Part shown: positions 8,699 to 17,794 of the stretch, one piece after another
How positions within the stretch are numbered: the first letter of the stretch is position 1
How the letters are laid out: every line of letters starts with the position of its first letter
From: an uncultured bacterium
GTDB taxonomy: Bacteria > Cyanobacteriota > Vampirovibrionia > Gastranaerophilales > Gastranaerophilaceae
DNA length: 64,000 nt
NCBI GenBank assembly: GCA_902797965.1
Contig: CADBUY010000008.1
Coordinates: 62,001 to 126,000, forward strand
Direction of reading: 5' to 3'
Made by a program: the position numbers and the translations under genes
The notes under the pieces: model-generated
Told to the model about the DNA's origin: nothing
What the model saw: the letters and a program-made list of their open reading frames with translations, nothing else
Database searches by the model: none

Positions 8699-9856
8699 TT
8701 ATACAAATTGTACGTTTACTTTTTTCAGATATTTTTCTTCCAAAACACTAGCCATCTGTTTTATTATATTCTTTCTGATTTCAATTTCAATAGGTAAATT
8801 TGGATCATAGTGAGCTTTATTCATCTGTGCGCCGACAAGGAAGTTAATTACGTCACTATCAAGTAAAAAGTCCATTAAAATTCTTGCAGCATTTTCTTCT
8901 GTTTTCCCTGTTTCCAAATATTCAAGAGTTTTTGTCAGAGTTAAAATACCCTCTGTTACCAAATCTACCCCGGCCATCTCTGATATTCCGGGTAATCTGC
9001 CTGAGTTTGTTGAAAGTTTTGCTATTACAGGAATGTTTAATTCTCTTGATATAATATTTGCAGTAGTACCACCTGAAATTGCTTTTTTACCTTTAAATTC
9101 CATAAATGATTTAGCAAAATAGCTATCTTTTTCCTGATGGTAGGGCGGTCCTGTAAATATTAAAGACTCTCTTGGATCACGACAGTATAAAGATAATATT
9201 GAAGTGTCGTCTTTGAGTTCTTTGTTTGGAGCAATTAGCTGAATTTGTTTAACGAGGTATTCACTCAGTTTTTTTGAAGATATTTCAGGTTCTTGTTCTA
9301 ATTTGTTCATTATAATCTTTATAAGTCCGCTTCTTTCAAGTCCAAGCGGATATTGTTTTGTTCCCATTGCAACCTGTGTTGCGCCATCAGAGCAGAAAAT
9401 AATTCTGTCATATTTTTCAAGTTGAATATTATAAACTTTCATCTTGCGGTTTTTGAAATCCTTTGATTGGATTGTTTGAAACTCCGGTTTTAAAACTTCA
9501 CCATTTCTAATCCAGATGAAATCAGGATTTCCTTCTTCAACAATCTTTGCTTTACCGTTTTCATAGCAGTCTATGGCAGAAAATGTTGAATAGCTTATGC
9601 CTCTTACTTTACAAACAGGCAGAGAGTTCATAATAATTTCGCAAGATTTTTCAATGTCGGAATTGTTTTCCATAAATTTCAAAAGCATTGTAGAAGTCAT
9701 ACACGCTAAGATATTTGCCTTAATGCCGCTTCCTAAACCGTCAGAAAGAACAGCAACAACTCTGTTCATATTAGGGAAACGGTTAGATGCAAAATAGTCT
9801 CCGTAAGCATTTTGGTTATATTTTTTCTTTTGAGAACAAGCAATATCAATGAACAT
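8699..9856 (-). CDS. SpoIIE/PP2C-type serine phosphatase linked to sensory hydrogenase
   Basis: A 385-residue protein. Residues 1-225 are a PP2C/SpoIIE phosphatase domain with metal-binding SDGLGSG (38-44), SDGATQ (156-161) and DDTS near 220. The remaining 150 residues form a second domain I do not recognise (begins GPPYHQEKD). Such phosphatases are known beside HydS-type sensory hydrogenases, where they are thought to relay the H2 or redox signal to an unknown phosphoprotein. The gene follows hydS after a 1-bp gap, consistent with coupled translation. No partner kinase or anti-sigma factor is visible in the window. Confidence 0.85.
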   Translation of the reverse strand: MFIDIACSQKKKYNQNAYGDYFASNRFPNMNRVVAVLSDGLGSGIKANILACMTSTMLLKFMENNSDIEKSCEIIMNSLPVCKVRGISYSTFSAIDCYENGKAKIVEEGNPDFIWIRNGEVLKPEFQTIQSKDFKNRKMKVYNIQLEKYDRIIFCSDGATQVAMGTKQYPLGLERSGLIKIIMNKLEQEPEISSKKLSEYLVKQIQLIAPNKELKDDTSILSLYCRDPRESLIFTGPPYHQEKDSYFAKSFMEFKGKKAISGGTTANIISRELNIPVIAKLSTNSGRLPGISEMAGVDLVTEGILTLTKTLEYLETGKTEENAARILMDFLLDSDVINFLVGAQMNKAHYDPNLPIEIEIRKNIIKQMASVLEEKYLKKVNVQFV

Positions 9857-9857
9857 T

Positions 9858-11600
9858 CTATTTCTTATCCCCCATGATATTGCCGTCTTTTACGCTCGTA
9901 TCGTAACCCTCTGCGATAGAGTTCAGTAGTAATTCTGTTTCAACCATGTGTTCCCCGAGCAAACTTGCAATTTCCTGAACGGTTGCAATATTTTTTGTGA
10001 TAACTTCTCTCGCTTTTTGTGCAATCTTACTTCTGTCCATTTCAGATTTTGTAACATCTGATATTACCGCACCGACAAGTTCGTTATCTTCAATCGTAAA
10101 TATGCTAATATCATACAATTTGTCCTCTAGGGCATAGTGCTCCTGATGAATGTCTTTACCTGTGTCCAGTGCAGATTTAAAGAGTTCCGAGAATTGAACT
10201 ATTCTGTCAATAGCAGCACCTGTTAAACCGTCTTGGCGTGACGCAAATATCTCATACATTTCTTCTGACAAGAACATGTGTTCAAATGAATCATTTGCTT
10301 CTACAATTTCCATATTAGAATCAACTATAACAACTGCTGACGGCATACATCTGAGCATTGCCGCTGCTTTTCTTACAGCAATTTTTCTCATATAAGAAAC
10401 ACATTGTGACGGTTCAGCATCACCGGCAATAAGAGCATTAACGAACTCTCTGCAGCTTGCGTAACCGCATCCTGAACAGTTAAGTTCATCTTCTTCAGAA
10501 TGTTTGCTGATTTTCTTAAGAGCCTTTGTTACTTGTTCAATAGAATACTCTATTTTTTCAACAGGAGCAGGTGTATATTCTACAGGAACAACTTTTTTAG
10601 GTTCTTTCGGAACTTCATCTCTGTATTCTGTGTTAGCGTAAATATCAGAAGTTATCAGTATTCTGGATTTATCGCTTGACAAACAAGGCCCATTAATACA
10701 ACCGCCTGAACATCCAAGAGCTTCAACAAAGATTTTGTTTTCAATCTTATCAGGATTAATATTCTGAAAAGATTTGTCAAAACTTTCTAATGAACTTACC
10801 GCAATAAAAGTTACGTCATTTTTGTCTATTCCAACTTGCTTTATTGTTTCATTCATGCCGCCCTCAAGCGGATAAAGAGCGCCTTCATAAGCTCCCTCCG
10901 GAACAAAATGACATGTTTCATCAACTTCAATGTTTTCTATGTCAATAAACTCCTCTTTAATCCAGTAATTGAGTTCATCAAAAGTTAATGCAGCTGACAT
11001 TAAATCAGGATGTCTGTCTGCTTCGTTTTTCTTAGCAATACAAGGTCCTATGAATACAACTTTAATATCTTCACCCAACTCATCTTTCAGCAAGCTGCAA
11101 TGTGTAAGTGCCGGAGATGCAATCGGTGTAATACATTTTGCAAAATCAGGTTTATACATTCTTATATAATCATCAATGACAGGGCAGGCTGATGATATAA
11201 ATAACCCTTTTTCTGCTTCATTAAGCTGTTTTGCGGTTTGAATGGAAACTTCCTGTGCGCCGAGAGCGGTTTCGCTTACACCTGCAAATCCAAGTTTTTT
11301 AAGAACGGCAACCATTTTTTCTTTTGAAATGTCATAAACACCTGCCCAGCTTGGCGCTAAGGAAACATAAACTTTTCTGCCTGTCAAAAATAGAGCTTTA
11401 ACGACATCTATGTCGCTTCTGACTCTCTTTGCACCTGCAGGACAAATTGTTACACAATGTCCGCAAGCGATACATTTTTCATTGATAACAGATGCACTTC
11501 CTCCCTGTATTCTGATTGATTTTATGTGACATTCACGGATGCATTTGTAACAGTCATTACACTCATTTTTCAAAGTATAAACAGGATTTTGTTTTTCCAT
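9858..11600 (-). CDS. hydS: Sensory [FeFe] hydrogenase HydS-like, with PAS domain (group C)
   Basis: A 580-residue redox or H2 sensor. The order is: two [4Fe-4S] ferredoxin motifs (14-55); an H-cluster domain with degenerate motifs SSACPV (136-141), GPCIAKKNE (185-193) and EALGCSGGCING (293-304); an extra four-cysteine cluster CSGCGYASC...C (375-400); a PAS domain (about 415-520); and a C-terminal helical region. This is the group C sensory layout, which lacks a catalytic partner and usually feeds a signalling output. Here the output would be the phosphatase encoded directly downstream. There is no kinase or cyclase domain in the protein itself. Rex encoded upstream in the same operon suggests redox control of the sensor. 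Confidence 0.9.
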   Translation of the reverse strand: MEKQNPVYTLKNECNDCYKCIRECHIKSIRIQGGSASVINEKCIACGHCVTICPAGAKRVRSDIDVVKALFLTGRKVYVSLAPSWAGVYDISKEKMVAVLKKLGFAGVSETALGAQEVSIQTAKQLNEAEKGLFISSACPVIDDYIRMYKPDFAKCITPIASPALTHCSLLKDELGEDIKVVFIGPCIAKKNEADRHPDLMSAALTFDELNYWIKEEFIDIENIEVDETCHFVPEGAYEGALYPLEGGMNETIKQVGIDKNDVTFIAVSSLESFDKSFQNINPDKIENKIFVEALGCSGGCINGPCLSSDKSRILITSDIYANTEYRDEVPKEPKKVVPVEYTPAPVEKIEYSIEQVTKALKKISKHSEEDELNCSGCGYASCREFVNALIAGDAEPSQCVSYMRKIAVRKAAAMLRCMPSAVVIVDSNMEIVEANDSFEHMFLSEEMYEIFASRQDGLTGAAIDRIVQFSELFKSALDTGKDIHQEHYALEDKLYDISIFTIEDNELVGAVISDVTKSEMDRSKIAQKAREVITKNIATVQEIASLLGEHMVETELLLNSIAEGYDTSVKDGNIMGDKK

Positions 11601-11621
11601 ACTATCAGACCTCTTTTTATA

Positions 11622-11876
11622 TTATCCTAAATTTAAAATTTTTCTGTATGATTCCAAAACTTCAAAAATTTGTTCTTGAGTAACATTAGTATATTCTTTT
11701 TCATTTATTATTATTCTTGGTCCTTCAGCACATTTATTTTCGCAAAGAGCGCCAACTATTGAAATGTCTGCTTCTAAATTATGTTCAGCAATATAGTTTT
11801 TGATATATTCAAGGTTGTCCAAATTCCCTTTTGCAAAGCAGGCACTGCCCATACAAACCTTAATTTCTGTTGTCAT
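11622..11876 (-). CDS. Thioredoxin-like [2Fe-2S] ferredoxin, second copy
   Basis: An 84-residue paralogue of the protein at 8433-8687, with C-x4-C in CMGSAC and C-x3-C in LCENKC, the thioredoxin-like ferredoxin pattern. It lies 2 bp after rex and 21 bp before hydS, so it is probably co-expressed and passes electrons to or from the sensor. Confidence 0.87.
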   Translation of the reverse strand: MTTEIKVCMGSACFAKGNLDNLEYIKNYIAEHNLEADISIVGALCENKCAEGPRIIINEKEYTNVTQEQIFEVLESYRKILNLG

Positions 11877-11878
11877 TT

Positions 11879-12493
11879 TTATTCGTCCTTATCTTTATTC
11901 GTAAATTGTAAAAAACTTCCAATCAAATTTTCATTCCAAACTTTAACATCCTTGGGAACATCTAAAATACAAGTAGTAAAATTCCATATATATTTAATTC
12001 CTGCTCCTGCAAGATAATTAGCTGTTCCCTGAGCGTGTTCTCTCGGAACGGTTAATATTGCTACTTCAACTCCCAATCTTGAGGCTAAATTGCCAACTCT
12101 TGATATATCAAAGATTTCTTTTCCGTTTATTGTGCTGCCAACCTTTTTTTGATCCTTGTCAAACATCGCCAGAACATTTAAACCGTAATCTTTAAATCCA
12201 TCATATTTTGCAAGTGCAGTTCCTAAATTACCGACTCCAACGATAAAAGCATCTTTAGGCTTTTTAAAGCCTAAACATTCTTCAATCTTGCGTTTTAGAG
12301 CAGTAACCTCGTATCCGACTCTGCATTTTCCCTGATTATCAATATATTTTAAATCTTTTCTTACCTGAGAATTGTCTATACCCAATAAATTCGCAAATTT
12401 TGTACTCGAGATAAATTTTTCATCTTCTCTAATATCTTCAAGTATAAAATGATACATTGTCAAACGATTTACAACCTTATCAGGAATATTCAT
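11879..12493 (-). CDS. rex: Redox-sensing transcriptional repressor Rex
   Basis: Senses the NADH/NAD+ ratio and represses fermentation genes when NADH is low. The 204-residue protein has the N-terminal winged helix of Rex (SSTKFANLLGIDNSQVRKDL, 29-48) and a Rossmann NAD domain with GVGNLG at 86-91. A C-terminal swap helix follows. It heads the hydrogenase-sensor operon and lies directly behind adhE, a classical Rex target. Candidate operators are seen upstream of adhE and of the trimeric hydrogenase genes. Confidence 0.95.
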   Translation of the reverse strand: MNIPDKVVNRLTMYHFILEDIREDEKFISSTKFANLLGIDNSQVRKDLKYIDNQGKCRVGYEVTALKRKIEECLGFKKPKDAFIVGVGNLGTALAKYDGFKDYGLNVLAMFDKDQKKVGSTINGKEIFDISRVGNLASRLGVEVAILTVPREHAQGTANYLAGAGIKYIWNFTTCILDVPKDVKVWNENLIGSFLQFTNKDKDE

Positions 12494-12524
12494 ACAGTCT
12501 CCAACTTAAAACCAAAAACAAAAT

Positions 12525-12567
12525 TAAAAAAGGGGCCTTGCAAAGAGTATGAAAAACAAAGCCCCTG
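12525..12567 (-). terminator. Terminator of adhE
   Basis: On the minus strand an AGGGGC/GCCCCT stem, extended by TTTG/CAAG with a 16-nt loop, is followed by a run of six T. It lies between the adhE stop and rex, so rex probably needs its own promoter or partial read-through. Confidence 0.75.
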
Positions 12568-12574
12568 TAAAAAG

Positions 12575-15217
12575 TTATACGATACCTTCGTATGCATCAA
12601 GGAAGAGTTTCTTGATTTCTGACATTAACGGATATCTTGGGTTAGCACCTGTACATTGGTCGTCAAATGCTCTTTCTACCAATACATCAAGATTTGCCAT
12701 GAATTCTTCTTCCTTAACACCGAATTCTCTGATTGATTTCGGTAAGTTGATTTCTGTCATTAATTCATCAACTGCATTGATAAGTCTTTCAACTTTTTCG
12801 TCATCATTCTTACCGCCCAAACCAAGTTCATCAGCAACCTGACCGTATTTGGTCTTAGCGTTAGGGAACTTGTATTGAGGGAAGATAGCCTGTTTAGTCG
12901 GCTTATCTACAGCGTTGAATTTAATGATTTGACGAATTAATAATGCGTTTGCAACACCGTGAGGAATGTTATACATAGCACCTAACTTATGAGCCATTGA
13001 GTGGCATAAGCCTAAGAATGCGTTAGCAAATGACATACCTGCAATTGTTGCTGCGTAGTGCATTTTTTCTCTTGCAATCGGATCGTTTGCACCCTCATTG
13101 TATGAACGAGCCAAGTATTTGAATACTAATTTTGTTGCTTCTAAAGCGTTTGAGTTTGTAAAGTTTGTTGCCATACAAGAAACATACGCTTCAAGAGAGT
13201 GAACCAAAGCATCAATACCTGATGCAGCCGTTAAACCTTTTGGCATACCGTCAACAAAGTTAGGATCAACAATTGCCATATTAGGTGTTAAAGCGTAATC
13301 TGCAATTGCGTATTTATAATGAGTTTTTTCATCCGTAATAATTGAGAACGGAGTAACTTCAGAACCTGTACCTGATGTTGTCGGAATACAAACCATAGTT
13401 GCCTTTTGTCCTAATTCAGGAATTTGACAAATACGTTTTCTGATATCCATAAATCTCATAGAAATATCTGCAAAGTTTGTATCAGGTTGTTCATATAATA
13501 ACCAGATAATTTTACCTGCGTCCATTGGAGAACCGCCGCCCAATGCAATAATTACATCAGGTTCATAAGGTTTAACGATTTCCATAGCTTGTTTAACTGT
13601 AGCAATCGTAGGATCAGGCTTAACGTCAAAGAATACCTGATGGTCAATTCCGATTTCGTCAAGAACTTTTGTGATATTATCAACAGCACCTGAATTGAAT
13701 AAGAAACGGTCTGTTACGATAAATGCACGTTTTTTACCTTTTAGTTCTCTAAGAGCAAGGTCTAAGCAGCCTCTCTTGAAGTAAACTTTAGGTGGAACTT
13801 TGAACCATAACATATTTTCTCTCCTTTCAGCTACAGTTTTGTAGTTTAATAAGTGTTCTACACCAATGTTTCCTGATACAGCATTGCCGCCCCAAGAACC
13901 GCATCCTAGTGATAATGACGGTTCAAGCTTGAAGTTGAATAAGTCACCAATACCACCCTGTGATGATGGTGAGTTAATTAATATACGGCATGAAGGCATT
14001 TTTTCAGCGTAATAGTTAATTCTATCTGACTTTCTTTCATCTGTATAAAGAGCTGAAGAGTGACCTGCACCGCCTTTCAATACCAATTCGTAGGCCATGT
14101 CTGCTGCTTGTTCAAAGTTTTTAGCTTTATACATTGTCAAAATTGGTGATAATTTTTCTCTTGAGAATGGGTCGTTCCAATCTAATTTAGTTCTTTCACA
14201 GAGAAGAATTTTTGAATCTTCAGGAATCTCAAAACCTGAAAGTTCAGCAATTCTGTGTGCGCTTTGACCAACGATAAGCGGATGAGCAGTTCCTCTTTGA
14301 GGATCTATGAACGGAAGTTCAATCATTTTCTTTTCATCTTCTTTTTTAACAAGGTAAGCACCACGATAGATAAATTCTTTTTTAACTTCTTCATATATAT
14401 CTTCAACAACGATTACTGATTGTTCTGAAGCACAAATCATACCATTATCAAATGTTTTTGACATAAGAATTGAAGAAACAGCCATTCTGATATCAGCAGT
14501 TTCATCAATAACAGCAGCTACGTTACCAGGACCTACACCTAATGCCGGCTTGCCTGATGAATAAGCAGCTTTAACCATGCCCGGACCGCCTGTAGCCAAA
14601 ATGCAGGCAATATTCGGGTGGTGTAAAAGTGCATCTGATAATTCCATAGAAGGAGCATCAATCCAACCAATAATATCTTTTGGTGCGCCTGCTTCAATTG
14701 CTGCTTCTAAAACAACTTTAGCAGCTTCAATTGTTGATTTTGTTGCACGAGGGTGTGGTGAAAATACGATAGCATTTCTTGTTTTTAATGCGATTAATGA
14801 TTTGAAAATTGCTGTAGAAGTCGGGTTTGTAGTAGGTATGATACCTGCTAAGATACCTAAAGGTTCTGCAACAATTTTGATGCCATTTTCTTTATCAACG
14901 CTAATAACACCGCATGTTTTAGCATTTTTATGTTTGTTATAAATGTATTCTGAAGCGAAATGGTTTTTGATAATCTTATCTTCCAAAACGCCCATGCCTG
15001 TATCTTCTACAGCCATTTTTGCAAGAGGAATTCTCATTTTGTCAGCAGCTGTAGCGGCAGCTTTAAAAATTCTGTCAACGTCTTCCTGAGAGAATTTAGA
15101 GTATTCTTCCTGTGCTTTTTTTACTCTGTCTAATAAAGCATTTAATGCTTCAATGTTATCAACCAATCCTGTTGATTTAGAGCTTTTCTTTTCTTCTTTT
15201 TCTAGTACTTTAGGCAT
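12575..15217 (-). CDS. adhE: Bifunctional aldehyde-alcohol dehydrogenase AdhE
   Basis: Converts acetyl-CoA to acetaldehyde and then ethanol, oxidising two NADH; it forms cytosolic filaments (spirosomes) in other bacteria. The 880 residues match the usual length. The N-terminal half is a CoA-acylating aldehyde dehydrogenase with its catalytic cysteine in MICASEQS. The C-terminal half is an iron alcohol dehydrogenase with GGGSPMDAGK and the metal histidines in HSMAHKLGAMYNIPHG. The start is preceded by AAGGAG. A perfect dyad and a Rex-like site lie 110-160 bp upstream. With the hydrogenases it forms the electron-disposal end of fermentation. Confidence 0.97.
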   Translation of the reverse strand: MPKVLEKEEKKSSKSTGLVDNIEALNALLDRVKKAQEEYSKFSQEDVDRIFKAAATAADKMRIPLAKMAVEDTGMGVLEDKIIKNHFASEYIYNKHKNAKTCGVISVDKENGIKIVAEPLGILAGIIPTTNPTSTAIFKSLIALKTRNAIVFSPHPRATKSTIEAAKVVLEAAIEAGAPKDIIGWIDAPSMELSDALLHHPNIACILATGGPGMVKAAYSSGKPALGVGPGNVAAVIDETADIRMAVSSILMSKTFDNGMICASEQSVIVVEDIYEEVKKEFIYRGAYLVKKEDEKKMIELPFIDPQRGTAHPLIVGQSAHRIAELSGFEIPEDSKILLCERTKLDWNDPFSREKLSPILTMYKAKNFEQAADMAYELVLKGGAGHSSALYTDERKSDRINYYAEKMPSCRILINSPSSQGGIGDLFNFKLEPSLSLGCGSWGGNAVSGNIGVEHLLNYKTVAERRENMLWFKVPPKVYFKRGCLDLALRELKGKKRAFIVTDRFLFNSGAVDNITKVLDEIGIDHQVFFDVKPDPTIATVKQAMEIVKPYEPDVIIALGGGSPMDAGKIIWLLYEQPDTNFADISMRFMDIRKRICQIPELGQKATMVCIPTTSGTGSEVTPFSIITDEKTHYKYAIADYALTPNMAIVDPNFVDGMPKGLTAASGIDALVHSLEAYVSCMATNFTNSNALEATKLVFKYLARSYNEGANDPIAREKMHYAATIAGMSFANAFLGLCHSMAHKLGAMYNIPHGVANALLIRQIIKFNAVDKPTKQAIFPQYKFPNAKTKYGQVADELGLGGKNDDEKVERLINAVDELMTEINLPKSIREFGVKEEEFMANLDVLVERAFDDQCTGANPRYPLMSEIKKLFLDAYEGIV

Positions 15218-15328
15218 TATATATCTCCTTTTCTAAATAAATTGTGATTTATTTCCTTAATTAAAATTCTAATACGCACAAAATTCATTGTCAACAGTCG
15301 ATAATAATTGATTTTCGACATAGTTTAT

Positions 15329-15349
15329 ATTGTGACATTTTGTCACAAT
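15329..15349. promoter_or_regulatory. Palindromic operator upstream of adhE
   Basis: A perfect inverted repeat, ATTGTGAC-ATTTT-GTCACAAT. The half-site TTGTGA is that of Rex operators, but the spacing GTGA-N7-TCAC is one base longer than the usual N6, so Rex binding is likely rather than certain. A CRP/FNR-type regulator (TGTGA-N6-TCACA) is the main alternative. Confidence 0.6.
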
Positions 15350-15360
15350 ATAACATTAAG

Positions 15361-15378
15361 TCGTGACAAAATGCACTA
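15361..15378. promoter_or_regulatory. Rex-like site, adhE promoter region
   Basis: TCGTGACAAAATGCACTA has GTGA-N6-GCAC, one base off the Rex pattern GTGA-N6-TCAC. It shares its first 12 bases with the site upstream of the trimeric hydrogenase operon (18821-18839), which suggests a common regulator, most simply the Rex encoded nearby. Confidence 0.5.
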
Positions 15379-15395
15379 TTAACCAAACCTATTGT

Positions 15396-16691
15396 TTATA
15401 TATCATTTGCCTTAAGTGCAAAAGCTTCTGTATTAATTTCTCTTAAAAATTCAATCCAACTTACATAGTAGTCAGAAAGAGCATTTGCATATCCGACAAC
15501 AAGGTCCTGGTACGATTCTTCAACTGCTGCAAGAGTTGCAAAATCTACTTTTTCAACTTTGTATGTTTTTTCAAAAAGTGAGAATAACTCTTCTGAATCT
15601 TTAAGTATCTTTTCATTATAACTGTCCAAATTTAGCAGCGCAGTCAGAAATTTTTCATATGCTATTTCTACATTTTTTGTAGCTTTGTTTACGGTCGAAA
15701 TATAATTGTTGTTTGCTTTTTCTATTTCGAGTCTTGCGTTTTTAATTTCCGGTTTGTAGCTATATAGCAAAGGGATGTTAATTAAATTTGCTTCTAAGTA
15801 CGCTCCTGCTTTATACCGGTTGTTTTCGGAAGCTCCGACTGTTTGATAACCGTATCCGCTTGCAATCTCAAGGTCGGGAACTTTTTGCCTTGCAGCTACA
15901 ATAAGTTTTTTATTTGCGATTTCTATTTTGTTCTGAGCAATCTTTATATCATACCTGTTTTTTAGTGCAATCTCTTTAATTTTTTCTATAGATGGTAATT
16001 CTTCTGCTAATGGGATGTGTATTCCTATTGATTCATTATTTTTCGTTAGTTCGGAATCGGAGGAATCATAATTATTGTCTGCATGGTTAATAACTTTGTT
16101 AAATTCAATACGGGCCGTTTTTGCGTTTGTTTTAGCTTTATTGACCTCTGTTATCATCTGGTTCAAGGCAATCCTCGCTTCTATTGTATCAAGGTCAAGT
16201 TTTGAGTGTGAAATGTTATTTCTGTTTGATATTTCAAGCAAATCTTCCAAAAACTTTTGTTGTCGTTCGTACTTTTTTAAGATTGTTTTTGCAACAACCA
16301 ATTTTACATAGGCTTCTGCAACATCCATTTTTAGATTGAATTTATTATATTCGTGTTCTTCAGAAATTAGTTGATAATTTGCTTTTGCAAGTTTTTTCCT
16401 TGGGGAGCGTTTAAATAATTCAACTGTTTCAGCCAAACCGATCTGATTAGGGTTTCCTTTACCGGATTCTCCGAAATTCCAGAAAGTTTGAATTGCAGGG
16501 TTATTTAGTTTATTTGAAATTTTTATTTCATTTTTTGCAATATCGACATTGAGTTTTGATGATTTAATATCCAGATTGTTTTCTTCTGCAATTTTAATTG
16601 CGGTTTTCAGATTAATTTGTTTTAATTCTGAAGAATGGCAGCAAAGATTAGATAAAAATATTATGAATAAAAAACTCAAAATCTTTTTCAT
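15396..16691 (-). CDS. TolC-like outer-membrane efflux protein
   Basis: A 431-residue outer-membrane channel family protein. A Sec signal peptide occupies about residues 1-20 (MKKILSFLFIIFLSNLCCHS). The rest is two repeats of long amphipathic helices with alternating Asn/Lys/Ile, as in TolC/NodT/CusC. This shows the cell has an outer membrane. No inner-membrane pump or adaptor gene lies next to it, so its partner is unknown. It faces away from the divergent AI-2E family gene at 16750. Confidence 0.85.
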   Translation of the reverse strand: MKKILSFLFIIFLSNLCCHSSELKQINLKTAIKIAEENNLDIKSSKLNVDIAKNEIKISNKLNNPAIQTFWNFGESGKGNPNQIGLAETVELFKRSPRKKLAKANYQLISEEHEYNKFNLKMDVAEAYVKLVVAKTILKKYERQQKFLEDLLEISNRNNISHSKLDLDTIEARIALNQMITEVNKAKTNAKTARIEFNKVINHADNNYDSSDSELTKNNESIGIHIPLAEELPSIEKIKEIALKNRYDIKIAQNKIEIANKKLIVAARQKVPDLEIASGYGYQTVGASENNRYKAGAYLEANLINIPLLYSYKPEIKNARLEIEKANNNYISTVNKATKNVEIAYEKFLTALLNLDSYNEKILKDSEELFSLFEKTYKVEKVDFATLAAVEESYQDLVVGYANALSDYYVSWIEFLREINTEAFALKANDI

Positions 16692-16749
16692 AACAATAAA
16701 TTATATAATAAATTCATGATATTATAAATATTATTGAGCTGGAGAAAAT

Positions 16750-17775
16750 ATGTTCGAGTCGTTTTTTAGAAAATATGTAAATTTTAAGAATGTAACATTT
16801 ATAGTTGTAGCAGCTTTATTTTTATTCTTTATATTTAATTGTAAGGATATTGCAATTATGTTTTTTGCAGCGTTTGTAATATCGTGTTCGCTTGATCCGA
16901 TTGTAACGAAACTAGAAAAGAAAATGCCGAGAAATATTTCGGCAACATTGGTTATGGTTGCATTAATTATTATATTAGCAGCAATATTTATACCTGTCTG
17001 TATTATGTCAGCAGGACAAATAAATTTATTTTTGCATAAATTGCCATGGTATATCGACAATTTTGATGAATATGTATTAGGACTTCCGATTTTAAAGCAA
17101 TTCCATTTTTTAGCAAATGATGCTGATAACATTATGGAGCAAATCTCTTTATCATCATCTGATATTATAACCCACGCAATGGATATTGGTAAAAGTATTG
17201 GAGCAAGTTTCTTATATTTATTTGTATCAGTTATCCTTATATATAATATGATAGCTGATAAAGCGAAAATTCAGAAATTTTATCTCAAAGTATTTCCATC
17301 GAATATGCGTAAAAAAGCCGCTAAAGTTGGAGGTATTATATCGGACAAAATGGGTGGATATTTGACAGCTTTATTAGTTACAACAGCAAGTGTAGGTATA
17401 GTAATGTTAATTGGTCTGTCAATAATGAATGTACCATATGCTCTATTGCTTGCAATTATAACTGCTGTATTTGATATTATTCCTATTGTCGGTCCTGCAT
17501 TTGCTTTGGTTATATGTCTTTTAGCCGCGTATGAAGCCGGCACGGGGGCTGTTATTTCGGTAATTGTTGTGTTTGCTTTGGCTCAGCTTATTGAAAATAA
17601 TCTTGTTCGCCCGTATGTATTTAGTAAAGTAATGGATATACATCCTATAGTTGTATTCTTGTTTTTATTTATTGCTGCTCAATATATAGGAATTGTCGGA
17701 GTTGTCTTTGCACCTGCAATTGCAGCTTTGGTAGCGGTATTGTTTGAAGAATTGTATTTAAAAAAAATAGGCTAG
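16750..17775 (+). CDS. AI-2E/PerM family membrane transporter
   Basis: A 341-residue integral membrane protein with about seven or eight hydrophobic helices. It has the family hallmark region near the C-terminus (AIITAVFDIIPIVGPAFALV, about 237-256) and the FALAQLIENNLVRPYVFSK segment near 275. Members export small molecules, among them autoinducer-2, or act as sodium/proton antiporters; the substrate cannot be told here. GGAG lies 7 bp before the start. A PAP2 phosphatase gene follows after 19 bp, so the two are probably co-transcribed. Confidence 0.9.
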   Translation: MFESFFRKYVNFKNVTFIVVAALFLFFIFNCKDIAIMFFAAFVISCSLDPIVTKLEKKMPRNISATLVMVALIIILAAIFIPVCIMSAGQINLFLHKLPWYIDNFDEYVLGLPILKQFHFLANDADNIMEQISLSSSDIITHAMDIGKSIGASFLYLFVSVILIYNMIADKAKIQKFYLKVFPSNMRKKAAKVGGIISDKMGGYLTALLVTTASVGIVMLIGLSIMNVPYALLLAIITAVFDIIPIVGPAFALVICLLAAYEAGTGAVISVIVVFALAQLIENNLVRPYVFSKVMDIHPIVVFLFLFIAAQYIGIVGVVFAPAIAALVAVLFEELYLKKIG

Positions 17776-17794
17776 TATTTAAGAGGAGGGACGA

